The position numbers and the translations under genes were made by a program. 64,000 nt of DNA from Costus lasius (Eukaryota > Streptophyta > Magnoliopsida > Zingiberales > Costaceae): positions 128,997,608-129,061,607 of the forward strand of contig CM050446.2 of NCBI GenBank assembly GCA_027563935.2, given 5' to 3'. Below, piece by piece: positions 1 to 12,620 of the stretch (the stretch's first letter is position 1; every line of letters begins with the position of its first letter). The notes beneath the pieces were generated by a model, which had not been told where the DNA came from, made no database searches, and saw only the letters and a program-made list of their open reading frames with translations.

Positions 1-244
1 TATTTTATAAATATTTTATTTTATTTTATAAGTGTTGTCTCGATAGTAAGTTTAGATAAAATATTTTATTTTATTTTATAAGTGTTGTTTTGGGTGAATT
101 ATTATACTATGCAGTTGAAAAATACTATAAATTATTATTAGAAAAATAATATAAAATACTAAAACATAATACTATAACAATATCTGTCATTATATATTTA
201 AATTTATGTTATATAATAATTTTAATAATAAAAAAAATTTAACG

Positions 245-2990
245 TTATAAGCGCTCTTGTACCTTCATAAATAGTTAAATATATATATATTTCTACTAAT
301 AAGATTAATATGTAAATATAGTAAAATATTTATTAACTCTAAATAATTATTTATTAAATTTAAATATAAAATTAACAAATAAAATTTATATTTGAGGCAC
401 ATATAAAATTAAAGTCATCGACGTTTTGATATAACCTTAAAATAATTAAATATATGCTTTTTTATCTATAGATTGAAAAAGTTGTCACTAACTTTATAAA
501 TTATAAATATAATAATATATGATATTCCAAATAATTTTAAGTTTTTATTGATAAAACTTTTATTTTATAAGTTTTTGAATTGATAAATTTTTGATTTATG
601 AATTTTTGATTTTATAAAGTTTTAGTTTTGATTTTGTAAAGTTTTAATTTTACAAGGTTTTGATTTTATAAATTTATAATCTAAAGTTATTTTTGTTTAT
701 AAAACTATATGAAAAATACTTTAATAGCAAGATATGCATACACTAAAGAAGAACATAGACTTGGTAATACACAAATGAGGGCAAATTCCAGTTTAATACT
801 TAGACATGAAAAATAACAATTAAAAAATTGGTATATCTTTCAGATTAGAAACCTTACTGCTTTTACTTTTAGTTATTCTACTCCATACTTGTTAGTAACT
901 ACAACTCATAGCATAATGATCTCTTTGCAAAAATTACCCGGGGTTCATCAGCTGAAAAATTGCCTCCACTTCTATGGGCCTTTAGCTAAAGTTGGAAGAA
1001 CCAGAGCTTAGGAATGGAACAAGTATAGTGTCGAAGGAAGAGGAGTGAGGTGAAAATAAATAAAGTGAAAAAAAAAAGTTATAGATCACAAATTAAAACT
1101 CCACATTACCGGTATCTGTTATCCACCTAAATTGTTTCTGAGATAAGAAATGCCAGAGTGATGTTTTGAAATGTCTTATGAGTTTATGTACTCAACTGAA
1201 ATGAAATAAAGTTTAAGCAAAAAAAAAACAAACAAACAAACAAACAAATGACAAATTTTATGTATCATTGTGAAATCAACCTTGTAGAAGGGTAGAATAT
1301 CAAATTAAATCTTCTACAAGAGCTTCTAAAAATGCTCGATAGGTAGCCACCCCTGAATCCATTCTCGTTGCCATGCAAGCAATAATCTTCGTAGTTGAAT
1401 GGCTGGTGATCGCTCTTCCACTGGGGTGAGATTGAATCTCCGCCCTAGGATTGTCCACGTCAGAAACGACGTGGAGTCCATGCACTAACTTTGCCGCCAT
1501 CACCGTCTTGTCAGCTCAACCAATGTCGATGAGTTTCCAAATTCAGCGCCCCTCTATCTGGCTGTAATCGATGGTGGCAACTGTATCACTCTATGTTGGA
1601 ACAGAAATAGGGGATTTTCCCCTTTCCACTTACGTGTGGCCAAACTAGCTGAACCAGGTTCAGTTCAGTCTAAATCAACTTGGTTTAGCTGGTTTGAGGT
1701 TGAATAGCCGTGGATTATCTCCGGTTCACCCCACGGTCGAGTCTCGTCATCGAGCGAGCACTTGCTCATGTGAGAAAGTTCGAGGACCATAGGTCGAGTC
1801 GGGCACCCACATCCACACGTGAACCCATGCTCTATGGTTTGACTCGACTCTTGACCTATAGACTTGTGTCAATCTCAGTGACACAATCACATACTCGAGT
1901 AGTCCAATATGTTAGATAACGAGTGGTCCATCGCCGATCAATCTTGGTGTGCTTTAGTATTTGTGTTAAATCCCATAAGCATTACATATAGTATATTACT
2001 ATTTATTATAGGGAAAGAATATGTAATACTTTTTTTGCTTTTCTTAGGCCCGTTTGGCAGGACTCTCTGCTCAGCTTTGCTAGTACCAAAATACTAGCTT
2101 TCTTCATAGAAAGCGTTGTCCACGTGGATGTCCACCACTTCCTCTTTATAACTTGAAAAAATTTTCGTGGAAGGGTAGCAGGGTACCCGGATCGATCTAG
2201 CATGCATTTTAAAACGTGATGTTATGTTATAGCATACGTGTTTTACGATATTTGTGTTACACCATATTACAAGTGTTATACGATATTTGTGTTATACTAT
2301 ATTTCAAGTGTTATATGATATTGATGTTATACGATAATACATTAGTGTTATACGATATAAGCGTTATACGAAAATGTATATGTTATATGATATTTTAGCT
2401 AAATATGGTATAACACAAATGTATTATCGTATAACACCTTATATTGTATAATACTAATGTAATATGGTATGACACAAACATCATATAACACTAATGTAAT
2501 ATGGTATACCGCAAATATGGTATAACACTTATGTTATAGTATAACATCACGTTTTAAAATGCTTATTAAGCACATCTGGGTATCCTTCATCACAGTAGGG
2601 TACCCTTCCGTGAAAATATTTTTTTATAACACTATCTACTCTACCATTCTTCAATTCATTCTTTTGTAAATGATTTATAAAACAAAATCTTTATAAAATC
2701 AAAACTTTGTAAAACCAAAAATTTATAAAACCAAAACTTTATAAAAATCAAAACTTATATGTATGAATATTATATATTATTATATTTATAATTTAAAAAA
2801 TTACTAACTACTATATATATACATATATATAGTATAAATATAACTATTTTAAAATTATTGCAAAAAGTATTTTATTAATTTAATATAATAAATAATTATT
2901 TATATTTAATAAATATTTATTGTATTTACACATTAATCTTGATTGTATAAAAATGAATATTTAATTATATATGATTGTATATCACTTATC
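245..2990. mobile_element. Large AT-rich inverted-repeat element
   Basis: Two AT-rich arms, at roughly 245-690 and 2640-2990, are diverged reverse complements of each other. Matching landmarks are the runs of TTTTGATTTTATAA-like units at 545-670 against their complements at 2660-2755, and AAGATTAAT at 301-309 against its complement near 2931-2941. The roughly 1.9 kb between the arms has no recognisable coding sequence, and a second fold-back (2161-2617) lies at its right side. This resembles a non-autonomous DNA transposon with long terminal inverted repeats. The outer edges are blurred and I could not define a target-site duplication. Confidence 0.5.
2161..2617. mobile_element. Palindromic MITE built of short GTGTTATACGATATT-like units
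   Basis: The ends are inverted copies of ATTTTCGTGGAAGGGTA, and the arms next to them share GCATTTTAAAACGTGATGTT (2205-2224) and its complement (2541-2562). The interior is a chain of degenerate 18-20 base units related to GTGTTATACGATATTT, in one orientation on the left half and inverted on the right half. The transcript would fold into one long hairpin. It has no coding capacity. Confidence 0.7.
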
Positions 2991-3967
2991 ATATAATTTT
3001 TTTATTACTAAATTTTTTATATATTCTTGTGCATTTTGAATGTATCAATTAAGAATATAGCAAACATAGTGAATATGAAAAAGAAAAACAAAATATCATT
3101 CACTATATGATTTGTTAATTGTTCTAAAAGACTAACAGTTTAGAACAAATAACAAATCAAATTCACAATGAACAATGAACAAAATACCATTCACTATAAA
3201 ACACTATGAATTATTTAGCAATAGAATTTGAGATATACATAAACAATAATATTTCAAAATTAGTCATTCTCTTTTCATAATAAGTCATTGTCTGTTCATT
3301 AAGATAAATATAACAATAGATAATTTAATTTCTAGTCCAAACAATATAAATTAATGAAACCACAAAAGTATAAAATTTGAACAACATTGTCTTTTTATTG
3401 ATAAAATATTTTTAAATCATCATTTGAATTAGTATGAATGACTTGTATCATGTTAAGCTTTAATGGTAATTTCATGCTTAATATTTTTATGAATTTTATG
3501 TTAATATCAGCATAACTCAATGCTAGAATTATTTTGTACCTCAAAAACTTCACATGGATAGTTTGACACTATATGATAATTCACTTCCTAGGGCAAAAAA
3601 AAATCTCTTTTATTAGTAAATCATGCCGTTACTTATAAAGTTTAGAAGAAAGTTATAAGGAAACAAATGAAAATATATTTAAAAGATAAGTTATAAGAAA
3701 ACAATAAGACATATAAGAGAGAGATTTAAGAAAAGTCATTAAGGAAAATATTGTTGACTCTGGAAGAATTGATTACTTAGAGCCTGCTTGAAACGAGGAT
3801 TCATAGCATTGTATATGCACTCAAGTAATCACTCGTTTTAGTGAAATATTAGTGCAAGTTCTTAACATTATTAGGCAGGAATTTATGTTTAACATAATAA
3901 TTGTTTATTACAAAATAATGCGTAAACAAAGTGCACAATGTGCGATTAGTATTACATAATTGGCCGC
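2991..3967. other. AT-rich intergenic DNA downstream of the MATE gene
   Basis: I see no gene or clear element here. The sequence is AT-rich with scattered stop codons. The last part will include the 3' UTR of the MATE gene on the minus strand. Confidence 0.6.
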
Positions 3968-6900
3968 TCACTTCAATTGATTCTGCAAACCAATTGGTAA
4001 TCTTTCATGGAATACTCTCTCCCTTGCCAAATTAGCCTGAAGGACAAGATGACATCCAAGATCATTTGAAGTTTCATTTAGCTCTAATCAGTATTACAGT
4101 GAAGAACATACCTGATGTTGCCAATCTGTGAACCTTGTGATCAACAAAAGGAGCAGTGTCTGTGTTGTGGAGCCACACAATATGCCCATCCACAGGCCTT
4201 TCCCTCTCAAGTGCACTATGAATGCCAAAACCGCACCTATTGGTATGCCCACCAAATAAAATGCTCCAAGGTTTACATAGGCACCTAAATGCTGCCATCC
4301 ACAGCCTCTAGCAATCCCTGAAGTCAAATCATAAAAACTAGTTTAAGGATTTACTACCAAATGAGTCTGTTTGTAGTGAGGTCCTTCAAGAAATCAATTT
4401 AAAATATACAAGAATAACTAGCAAATGTGCTTATGTGCCCGTGTTCAAACTCTACAGCTTGCGATCTATAGGTATCATGCAGCTAAGATACTTACTGTCT
4501 CTGCAAATTGAACTATGAATCCAGAAAAAAGAAGTAACAAATAACCTGAGAGGATGCCCTGGAGGTTGTCAGTGATGACTGTGAAGCAAATCAGTGGAAC
4601 CATTTCCCGGACATAATTGATAACCTCCTCCTCGCTGCTATAAGCATAACCCACGATATGGCGCAATGCTAAGAGTGTGCCACTTACAAGAACAGCATCA
4701 GATATAGTAAGGAACAACGAAACACGTACGGCTAACTGAGCTCCTTTCGGGTTCCAAGCTCCTAATTCATTAGAGACTCGAGTACTATTTGACAATTAAT
4801 ATATGTTATGAAAAATAAAAGTAATTCACCAGTATGGGTTTGAATGATACCTTGCAGCACAACCAAGTCCAAAAGGTAGGCAATATAGCAATGAGATGCT
4901 ATTGAGGCTGTTCAAAAGGTACAAGATCAAGAACCTGCAATGTTTATATGGCTGATCGATAAACAACACAAATTCTTTTACTTACAGAATCGAGAGGACA
5001 GAAGCTTCAAGCTGTGGATTGGGTAAGAGCCCAGACAACAAGATAAGAAGCTCATAAGACCACCATTCAAGACTGTGATAAACGTTGATCGCAATATAAG
5101 CAAAATCTATAAGAAGAAACATGGAAAATTATGTCTTACCGAAAAATAACAAAACCAATTACCATATCATTAATGCTGATGGCAGTGCCAAACGTAGAAA
5201 TTCGTTAATGTTTTTGAATGCCTCTTTTGAAATAGGGGTCCGAGTTGCTTTGCACGATTTAGAGTACCTTATATACACCACCAATATTAACACATTCAAC
5301 CAATATGATATGCTTAACGAGATTGCAGCTCCAACATTGCGTAAGCCTGAGTGGAACACCAAGAACCAACATAGAAGGATGTGGAGGCACAATGTTGATA
5401 CAGAGCTTAGGAGCATAGGAAAAATTAGGCTTTGAGCCTGAAGGAATTTCAGTAGAGGTTGAGTGATGGCGTAGGCAAAGAGGCCAGGTATCAGCCGCAC
5501 AGCATATCTTTCAGCTTCATGAGAAATTAAGGGATCTTGACCCACTAATTGAAGAAGCTTTCCCATCGAAGCCCATACAAGGGAGATTGGAACGCATACC
5601 ACTAAGAGAGAGAATATGGCCTTGTAGGCATGGACACCTAACTTGTGGTACTGTTCAGCACCATAGGCTTGCCCACATAGACTTTCCAGACCACTTGCCA
5701 TCCCTACCTACAGTTCAATGAAACAAAAAGACAGACAGTGAAGAAGAAACCACAAAATTCAAGAACAACACATATTGAGCAAAATAGTATATATGACACA
5801 CAGAACAAATTCAACAGAATGCAAAGTTGAAAAAGACCAAAGACTTGCCATTTCATATTTCAAAACAATGTAGGTAGAATCTTTTGATAGTTGCATGTCT
5901 TAAATTTCAGAAACAGGGCTAATCAGTGCTAATGACAAAGTAAAAATGAAGTCATGGCAAGATGAAACTAATAAACAATTATATGCTGCTGCTTAAGCAT
6001 TGGCATCACCACAAGCGAGGAAATAAAATCATAGGCCAATTTACATTTTTTATTATGTTATAATATGCAATTATTTTAGTGTTTGTATGTTAACAATGAT
6101 GAATCATAATTGGTCTATGTTCAAGGCCAAAAGAGTGAAGCCCAATCCTAAAGGGAGTTAGATGGAATAAGATTTACTTTTCCATTTTCTATTTAGCTGA
6201 AGTTATTTGAGTTCAATCAAGTTCAGGACCAAAAATTCAGTCAGTATATTCATACACTTAATCCAAAGCCAATTTTAAGAATTTTTTTACAGAGAGTAAA
6301 GTATCTGAAACTAAATAGAGTTGTGGTCTTTTCCATCTGAGTCCATCTCTATTTTGAAATGAAAAAGCAAAGGGCCAGTCACAAGGAAACATCTTTCAAC
6401 CACACAATCCAAGAAGTGAATACAAGAAAGGCAAAACCATATTACTCCATCAATTTATCCAACTACAAATGCAAAACATTACTAGTGTCCAATTTCTGAA
6501 CTCATTCTTCTCTACCCAATTATGAGATTATTTTCTGCTCATTCAACATGTGATTGAATGAATAAAACATGTAAAACATGCACATGGGCACATCAGCCAT
6601 GAGGATCATTATCCAAAACTACTGACTATGTACGAAACTAAATATTATTCTCTCTTCTCTTGTACCCAAATCTTTGTTAACCCAAAAAAGTCAGGCATGG
6701 GCCACTCGGGAGTAAAGTTGGTTCGCAGGAGCTTTTATTTCAAATTGTCTACTTATTTGACACTCAACCTTCGTACCTTCGTATGTCGTCTGACATTTGC
6801 ATCATAATATGTACATTAATGCCTCTATAACAAGTCAAAACCAAACCGAAAGCTTGTACAAGTCAAAGAATGCTCAACTTTGAAAAGGAACTAACAAGTT

Positions 6901-7671
6901 TCTCTTGCGTTCGTCCATATGCAATCCAATAAAAACAAAGACATACTAGATGCGTCAGACAATAGTGTGGGGTGAGTACTAAACACTATTTACCAAACTG
7001 AAAGATTCCACAAGTCAAAGGATGCTCTACTCTGAAGTACCTAGCTAATATCAAACAAAGATACACCAGATGCGACAGACGACGATGGCTTGTCGACTAT
7101 TTTATTTATCACCTCCCGTCTTCAGTCCAATCGAAAGAACAAATTTTTATCACAATCGTCAATGCTATCCAATAAAACAAACAAAGATACACCAGATGCG
7201 ACAGACGCCGAACAGTGTGGAGTTAGCATCTAACGCAGTCAATAGATAAGGGAAATGCCGGTCACAGAATCACTATTTGCACCAGAGTTGTGATTAACGG
7301 GACGAAAAAGATTACATGGATGTTTCTACTGCTTTCCCTCTAGGGATGGCGGACTTACCTTTGAAGAACAAAAGTAGGAAGATGGAGGGGGAGGGGGTGC
7401 TTACGAGGAGGCTGAAGCCGGTGACGTTGGCGAGGGAGAAGGCGATAGAGGAGGCGGCGAGGTCGAGCTCGCTAAGGTGGCCAACAATCATGGTGGAGGC
7501 CACCTGGATTAGGAACTGCGACATGGTCACCGCCACCATTGGTGCGGCGATGTATCCCAGCCGCCGGGCTTCCTCCAAGTGTTCGCTGTTGCACCACCGT
7601 AATGTGCACGTCCATCGCTTCTCTTCGTCTACACCTCCACCGCGCTCTCTCGCTAGCAACTCCTCTTCCAT
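3968..7671 (-). CDS. MATE/DTX family multidrug and toxin efflux transporter
   Basis: This is a proton-coupled membrane antiporter of the MATE family, which exports organic compounds across the plasma or vacuolar membrane. Reading the minus strand, seven exons join in frame: 7671-7405, 5707-5163, 5072-4986, 4907-4851, 4784-4546, 4317-4112 and 4036-3968. They give 489 residues, the usual plant length, with GT..AG at every junction. The chosen start gives [11 protein letters not shown]; an upstream in-frame Met lies outside the family's normal N-terminus. Family signatures are [19 protein letters not shown] near residues 91-109, [10 protein letters not shown] near 271 and [10 protein letters not shown] near 319-328. 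The protein is mostly hydrophobic, as expected for about 12 membrane spans. Intron 1 is 1.7 kb and contains three near-copies of ACACCAGATGCGACAGACG. I see no disabling change. The transported substrate cannot be told from the sequence. Confidence 0.93.
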
Positions 7672-7940
7672 CTCTTTCTCGCCGCTTGCTTTTTTGGATG
7701 GCGTGTAACCGTTTAGTTGTCTACATGTAGTGGCGAGGAGGAAAGAAACCAAACATGAACGCAAAGTCCTGGAGTGTGACAGTTCAAACGTGCAAAACAT
7801 GGGTCAGATTTATCCACCCGAGTTATCTTAAATTGTGCCACTATAATTTGACTTTATGAAACAGATGCTCTTACCCTGACAAAATAGCAAAATTTGAGTA
7901 AGAACACCTTCGAGTTCAGGCGTCCCTGACTTGTTTCAAG

Positions 7941-8665
7941 TAGAGGTGGCCAACGGATCGGGCTGACCCGTGATCCGCACAGCCCAGCACGATGCGGGCC
8001 GGGGCACGGTACTGCACGTTGATCAAGTCAACTTATCGCGGACGACCCGTGGCCCGACTCGGGTCGGGCTGGGCCAAGGCCTCTTGGCCCGTGGGCCGGG
8101 CCGGGCACGGCCCGCAGGCGTGCCGGGCCAAGCACGGCACGGGCCCGTGCTCGGCACAGGCCCGTGCCCAGCATGGCACGTGGACCGGCACGGGTATTTG
8201 GGCGGTAACGATCAAAATTTTCGAATTGAGCATGCGTTTTTACCCAAATAGCCCTATAACTGTTTGAAAAATTTAAAAGTTAGGGATATAATTGTCTTTA
8301 TGTTATAAAATTACCATTTTAGCCCCTTTTAATAATTAAAAATATGGGATAAATATGTAAATTTACACAATCGGGCCGGGCCAAACACGGCCCGCGTTTC
8401 TCATTTGGCCCATTGGGCCGTATTCGGCCCGCGTGCCGAAGTCAGCCCGCGGGCCGTGCCTGGCCTGCGTGCCGGATCCGTGCTCACTCTCCGGCGGAAC
8501 CGTGCCTGGGTCGGCACGCCTAATCGGGCCGCGGGCCGTGCCGGGCCCAGCATTTTTCCCGCCGTGCCGTACTAGGCACGGCACGATTTGAAACGGATCG
8601 TGCCAAGTATAGCCCGCCAGGAATCGGGCCGAGGCGGGTCCGGGCACGGCCCATGACCACCTCTA
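7941..8665. mobile_element. GC-rich hAT-type MITE upstream of the MATE gene
   Basis: The terminal inverted repeats are TAGAGGTGGCCA at the left and the complement of TAGAGGTGGTCA at the right. They are flanked by near-identical 8-bp direct repeats, GTTTCAAG (7933-7940) and GTTTCATG (8666-8673). An 8-bp duplication and a TAGAGGTG end fit the hAT superfamily. The subterminal parts are extremely GC-rich chains of GGGCCGGGC and GCACGGC motifs around an AT-rich core. The overlapping open frames in it are low-complexity artefacts. It sits about 270 bp upstream of the MATE start codon, so it could influence that promoter. Confidence 0.85.
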
Positions 8666-8673
8666 GTTTCATG

Positions 8674-9821
8674 GGCCGTTCCGACCGACTATTGAAGTAA
8701 TCAATATCAATGAACAACGGTATTTATAGTTAATAGATTTATTGATTGTAGCGAGCCAATTGCTAGTATAGCCATTGATGCTCAACGCTCATGGCATGTG
8801 AGATATATATGCAAGCTTATGGAGAACATTTTTCAGTGCCCTTGTTCGCTTAACTTTTCCTAAGCAAGTATTTTCACCTCGATCTCATTGCTGCCTCACG
8901 TGTTGTGCAAAGGACCATACTTTATATTTTTGCTATTTTCTAAATTTCACAAATATTTTCACCTCGGAATCCTTACTTTTCAATCGTTTTTTAGAATAAG
9001 AAATATGATCAAGAACTTGACTGGATGGGAGATCAAACGAATAATTGCTTTAATTTTTTAGAAAAACTTAGTAGTGTAAGATGCAAATTAAGTTTATCTT
9101 CATGACGGTGGAGTCGATTCTTTTATTTTATAGATTAAATGTATTACAATTGAAATTTTCTACAATTTATTTAAAGTCTAAGTAAGCTATAATATAATCA
9201 TCACATAAAATTGAACCAACGCCTAATCACATTGGGATTAATTATAAACTTTGGCATAAGTCATCATAATTGTTTGGTGCACAAGCTTAGATTATGTCAA
9301 AGATTATCAAATGGTGAATGACCAAGATTGTAGCTTTAATGTCTTTCTGTGTACCTAAAGACCAATAATAATTGAATTATGATTTTAGTGTATAATTTTT
9401 TATGTTTACATTTATACTTTAAATACAAGGGTTGATACTTGTAAGTTGTAACACAAGGGATTATAATAATATTTTCAGAATAATATGATTATTTTAAATG
9501 TCTTAATTCCTAAATAGACTAATATAACAAATACAACCAATATGATTATTTTAAATGTCTTAATTGAAATATACACCAATACTATCTTGATTATTCACAT
9601 TTCTCTTAATAATTCATGCTATACCCAATAACAACTTGGATGATCACCCAATTATAAGTGATATTATGTTGTATGAACTATGAAAGCATACAACTAGTTA
9701 TTTAATAATTTTTGATGATCTCATACCCAATAATCATATGCACCATAATCATTATGAAAATGTTTATCATATTCATAGAACATATAACAATTTTATTGTA
9801 TGTATGATATTTTTACATATA

Positions 9822-9863
<42 letters not shown>

Positions 9864-12060
9864 CTTGTTCACTCTAACTACGAAACCTATACTGTGCCTA
9901 TGAACTCATCCTAAGCCAAGGCAAGAGCTGATTATCCGATATTGATCTTACTGTTGACTCCTTCCTTAGGAATAGGAAAGGAAGGCAGTTGATTTGGAAT
10001 ATATTTTCTATTTTCTATGCCACTATCAAGCAAAGCATTAGGCATGAATGAAAAGCCGAAGAGTTAGCTGCCAATTCGATCCCACAGCTTCATGTTCTTC
10101 TTTCGGGACAGAGTTTCAACGTTCCTTCTCTTGTTGGACTTGCGATCATTGAGTTCAGATGAAAAACTGACTTCATTGCTTCATGAACATGAATGAATCT
10201 TCCCTTCATGCCTTTCCGCCTAGGGCTAAGTGAACTTGCTTTCTCCTGGAATTTTATATAAGCATTTGCTTGAAAGCGCTTAAGAAGGAGTTGGAAGTTA
10301 ATAATAATAATATTAATAGAGAAATAAAGTTACTTACCACGAAGCTAAGCCCTAGCTTCCTTGTTGTTGCCAGATATGTCATCATAAGGGTGTTCAATCG
10401 TGTTTAGTGCTTTTTAATTATTTTAAGCATGTATTTTTGCATTATAATGATCATGTTTCTGCTTGACTAATTTGAGTGAGCTTGGTGTTTCTAAATTGGA
10501 TGACCTAAGATACTTTAGCCTTTAGTACTATAGATCTTGTTGTGGATAACCATCACTATTGTCTATCCACAATTTGAAAAATTGTATAAATCCTACTTTC
10601 TACCCCTACAATTGTTCGCTCAAAAATAAAAATTAAACATCTACCGAGTCCGTAGTCCCTCGTGTGTAAGAACAGCTTACCATTCAGTCCAAGATAATTA
10701 AGCATCTAGGAACTTGGACTTTATCAAATAAATGTCTTGGACCACCTCTACTTTATGCCATGAGGCTAGGCTAGAAAGTTTACTCCCGTAGTCTATGCTT
10801 TATCTTCTCAATCTTTCTCTAAACACCAAAAATTATGAATTCGTTTTTATGCTATATTAATTATACGTTCCCAAAGCTTGTCAATTTTGCACCTCATTAT
10901 GTAACAACAAAGACGGGTGTGCCATGCACTCTATGTAGCCTTAGTCGTTCCAAAAAGTTGATGGTGACTAAGGAGCCGTTTTTAGTGTTATTTTAATTGC
11001 AAAGCCCTCATAATTGAACCTGTTCTTCAAAGTTCAAATTGACTAAATAAGCTTTCTAATTTCAAGGACTGAACAGCTTATAAGAACAAGAACCATTCTT
11101 AGTTTACTAATATGAATAAACAATCAGATTTTTTTACATGTTTTTCTTCTTGATCATGCTCAGGTCATAGAGAAATTCTTAAGAGGTATGTTCTAGTTAT
11201 TTATAGTGGAAACTTGTGAGCCTACAGGATTCAACTAGGGCAATCTGATGCTGGAACATGACTGTTCTATATCCTAAATGCAGTTGAGTATGATTTGAGG
11301 CTGAAATGGATAAGTTCTTCTCAGAAAAACAGTTTTAAATCAGAAGTGATGCCGGGTATATGCAATCTGATGCTGATGCTGACTAAAGTGTGTTATATCT
11401 GAGTTTTGATTATTAATTTTGAACATAAACTAATTTAGAGTTTGAAACTTTCTTTAAAAATATAGTTTGAACAGATAAGCTATTCTATGATGTGATTAAT
11501 TTAGAGTTTGAAACTCATTTTCAGTGCAAGATTTCTGACGTGCTACAATAGGGAACTGAATCTGATTTTCTGCTGGAATTATGCTATCCCAACAGTGTAT
11601 CAAACCTATAATAATGTTGGAACTAAAATGCAGAAATGTATGTTTGTACCTGCGATTTCAAATTGCATAGAAACATTTGGAGTTATAACTTAAATGCGCA
11701 GAATATGCAGAACTATTTTGCTGATCGAAAAGAAGTTTTGAAATAAAATATCAAGTGAATCTCGACTCTAAGAGGAAAAATAGTCTGAAAGTCACCAAAA
11801 AAGAGTGTTGGAAATGTGAAATGACGAAACTTTCCTAAGAATTGTGGAGGTCCATGTTGTTCTTAATTAATAAACTAATTTCCGTACCTCGTATTCCCCA
11901 AATTGACTGAATCCTTTTCTCATTTTTATTGAAATCTTGCTTTCAGTGAATGAGCCCTGTTTTTATATAAAAATCCGATTTTTTTTTTTTTTTGAAGTTC
12001 TGAGAAAATCGCTTGATCTTCATTTTGATCGGATGAGCGGCTGGGATGTCCAATTCAGGT
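8674..12060. other. Intergenic DNA without recognisable genes
   Basis: I see no supported coding region, RNA gene or complete transposon here. The only distinct feature is an (AT)18 microsatellite at 9825-9860. The longest open frames are short and unrelated to known domains. Confidence 0.55.
9825..9860. repeat. (AT)n microsatellite
   Basis: An uninterrupted run of about 18 AT dinucleotides, a probable length-variable marker. Confidence 0.95.
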
Positions 12061-12061
12061 A

Positions 12062-12620
12062 GTGATCGTTAGCTACGACTTCGGCGGTTCTCGGCGGCCC
12101 AGCTTCCTGTTGTGCACAGCAACGGCAAACAGCAGCACGTCACAATGCTGCATTGGTGAAGAATCCGGCGGTGGCGAAGAGATGCTCCTTCTCAAGGACT
12201 CTGGCAGCGGCGAAAACGTTGTCTCGGCTGCTTGGCTCTCAGTTCTGGGACCGGCGACAAACCTGGTCCCCTGATACCAGTTTGTTGGAGCCGAGAGCGC
12301 ATACACAACTGAGAGTAATTCTCGGGAACGAGAAAAGGGTATAAAATTGAAGCTGCGCTCGTTAATTAGAACCGATGACAATATTTACAGGGGTCGAACG
12401 CCTACTCATCTCTCTGATTCTTAATGCAAATTCCTCCCTAGAAGCCTCATTTTCTCCCAAAGCAACTCCTTCCTCCGGAGGTGCAATTTCACACGAGGCA
12501 ATCTCTCGTTTAATCTCCCAATACAATTAAGAAGTGGAAGCAAGGAGCAAGTTGAACTGAAAACCAATGTTCACCAAAGAAGCACTTTAACCATTAATTA
12601 TTCAACATCATGATGTCCTC
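12062..12620 (-). mobile_element. LTR-retrotransposon fragment with tRNA-Met primer-binding site
   Basis: On the minus strand, TGGTATCAGG (complement of about 12271-12280) matches the start of the initiator tRNA-Met primer-binding site. It lies three bases after a sequence ending CCAACA (plus strand TGTTGG at about 12283). This is the expected order of 5' LTR end, then PBS, then leader. The leader runs left through GC-rich sequence to about 12062 and then looks truncated. No gag or pol is recognisable. The other LTR end could not be placed. Confidence 0.5.

Noticed and set aside
7970..8717. Gly/Ala/Arg/Pro-rich ORFs
   Set aside because: They are low-complexity translations of GGGCC/GCACGG chains inside the hAT MITE.
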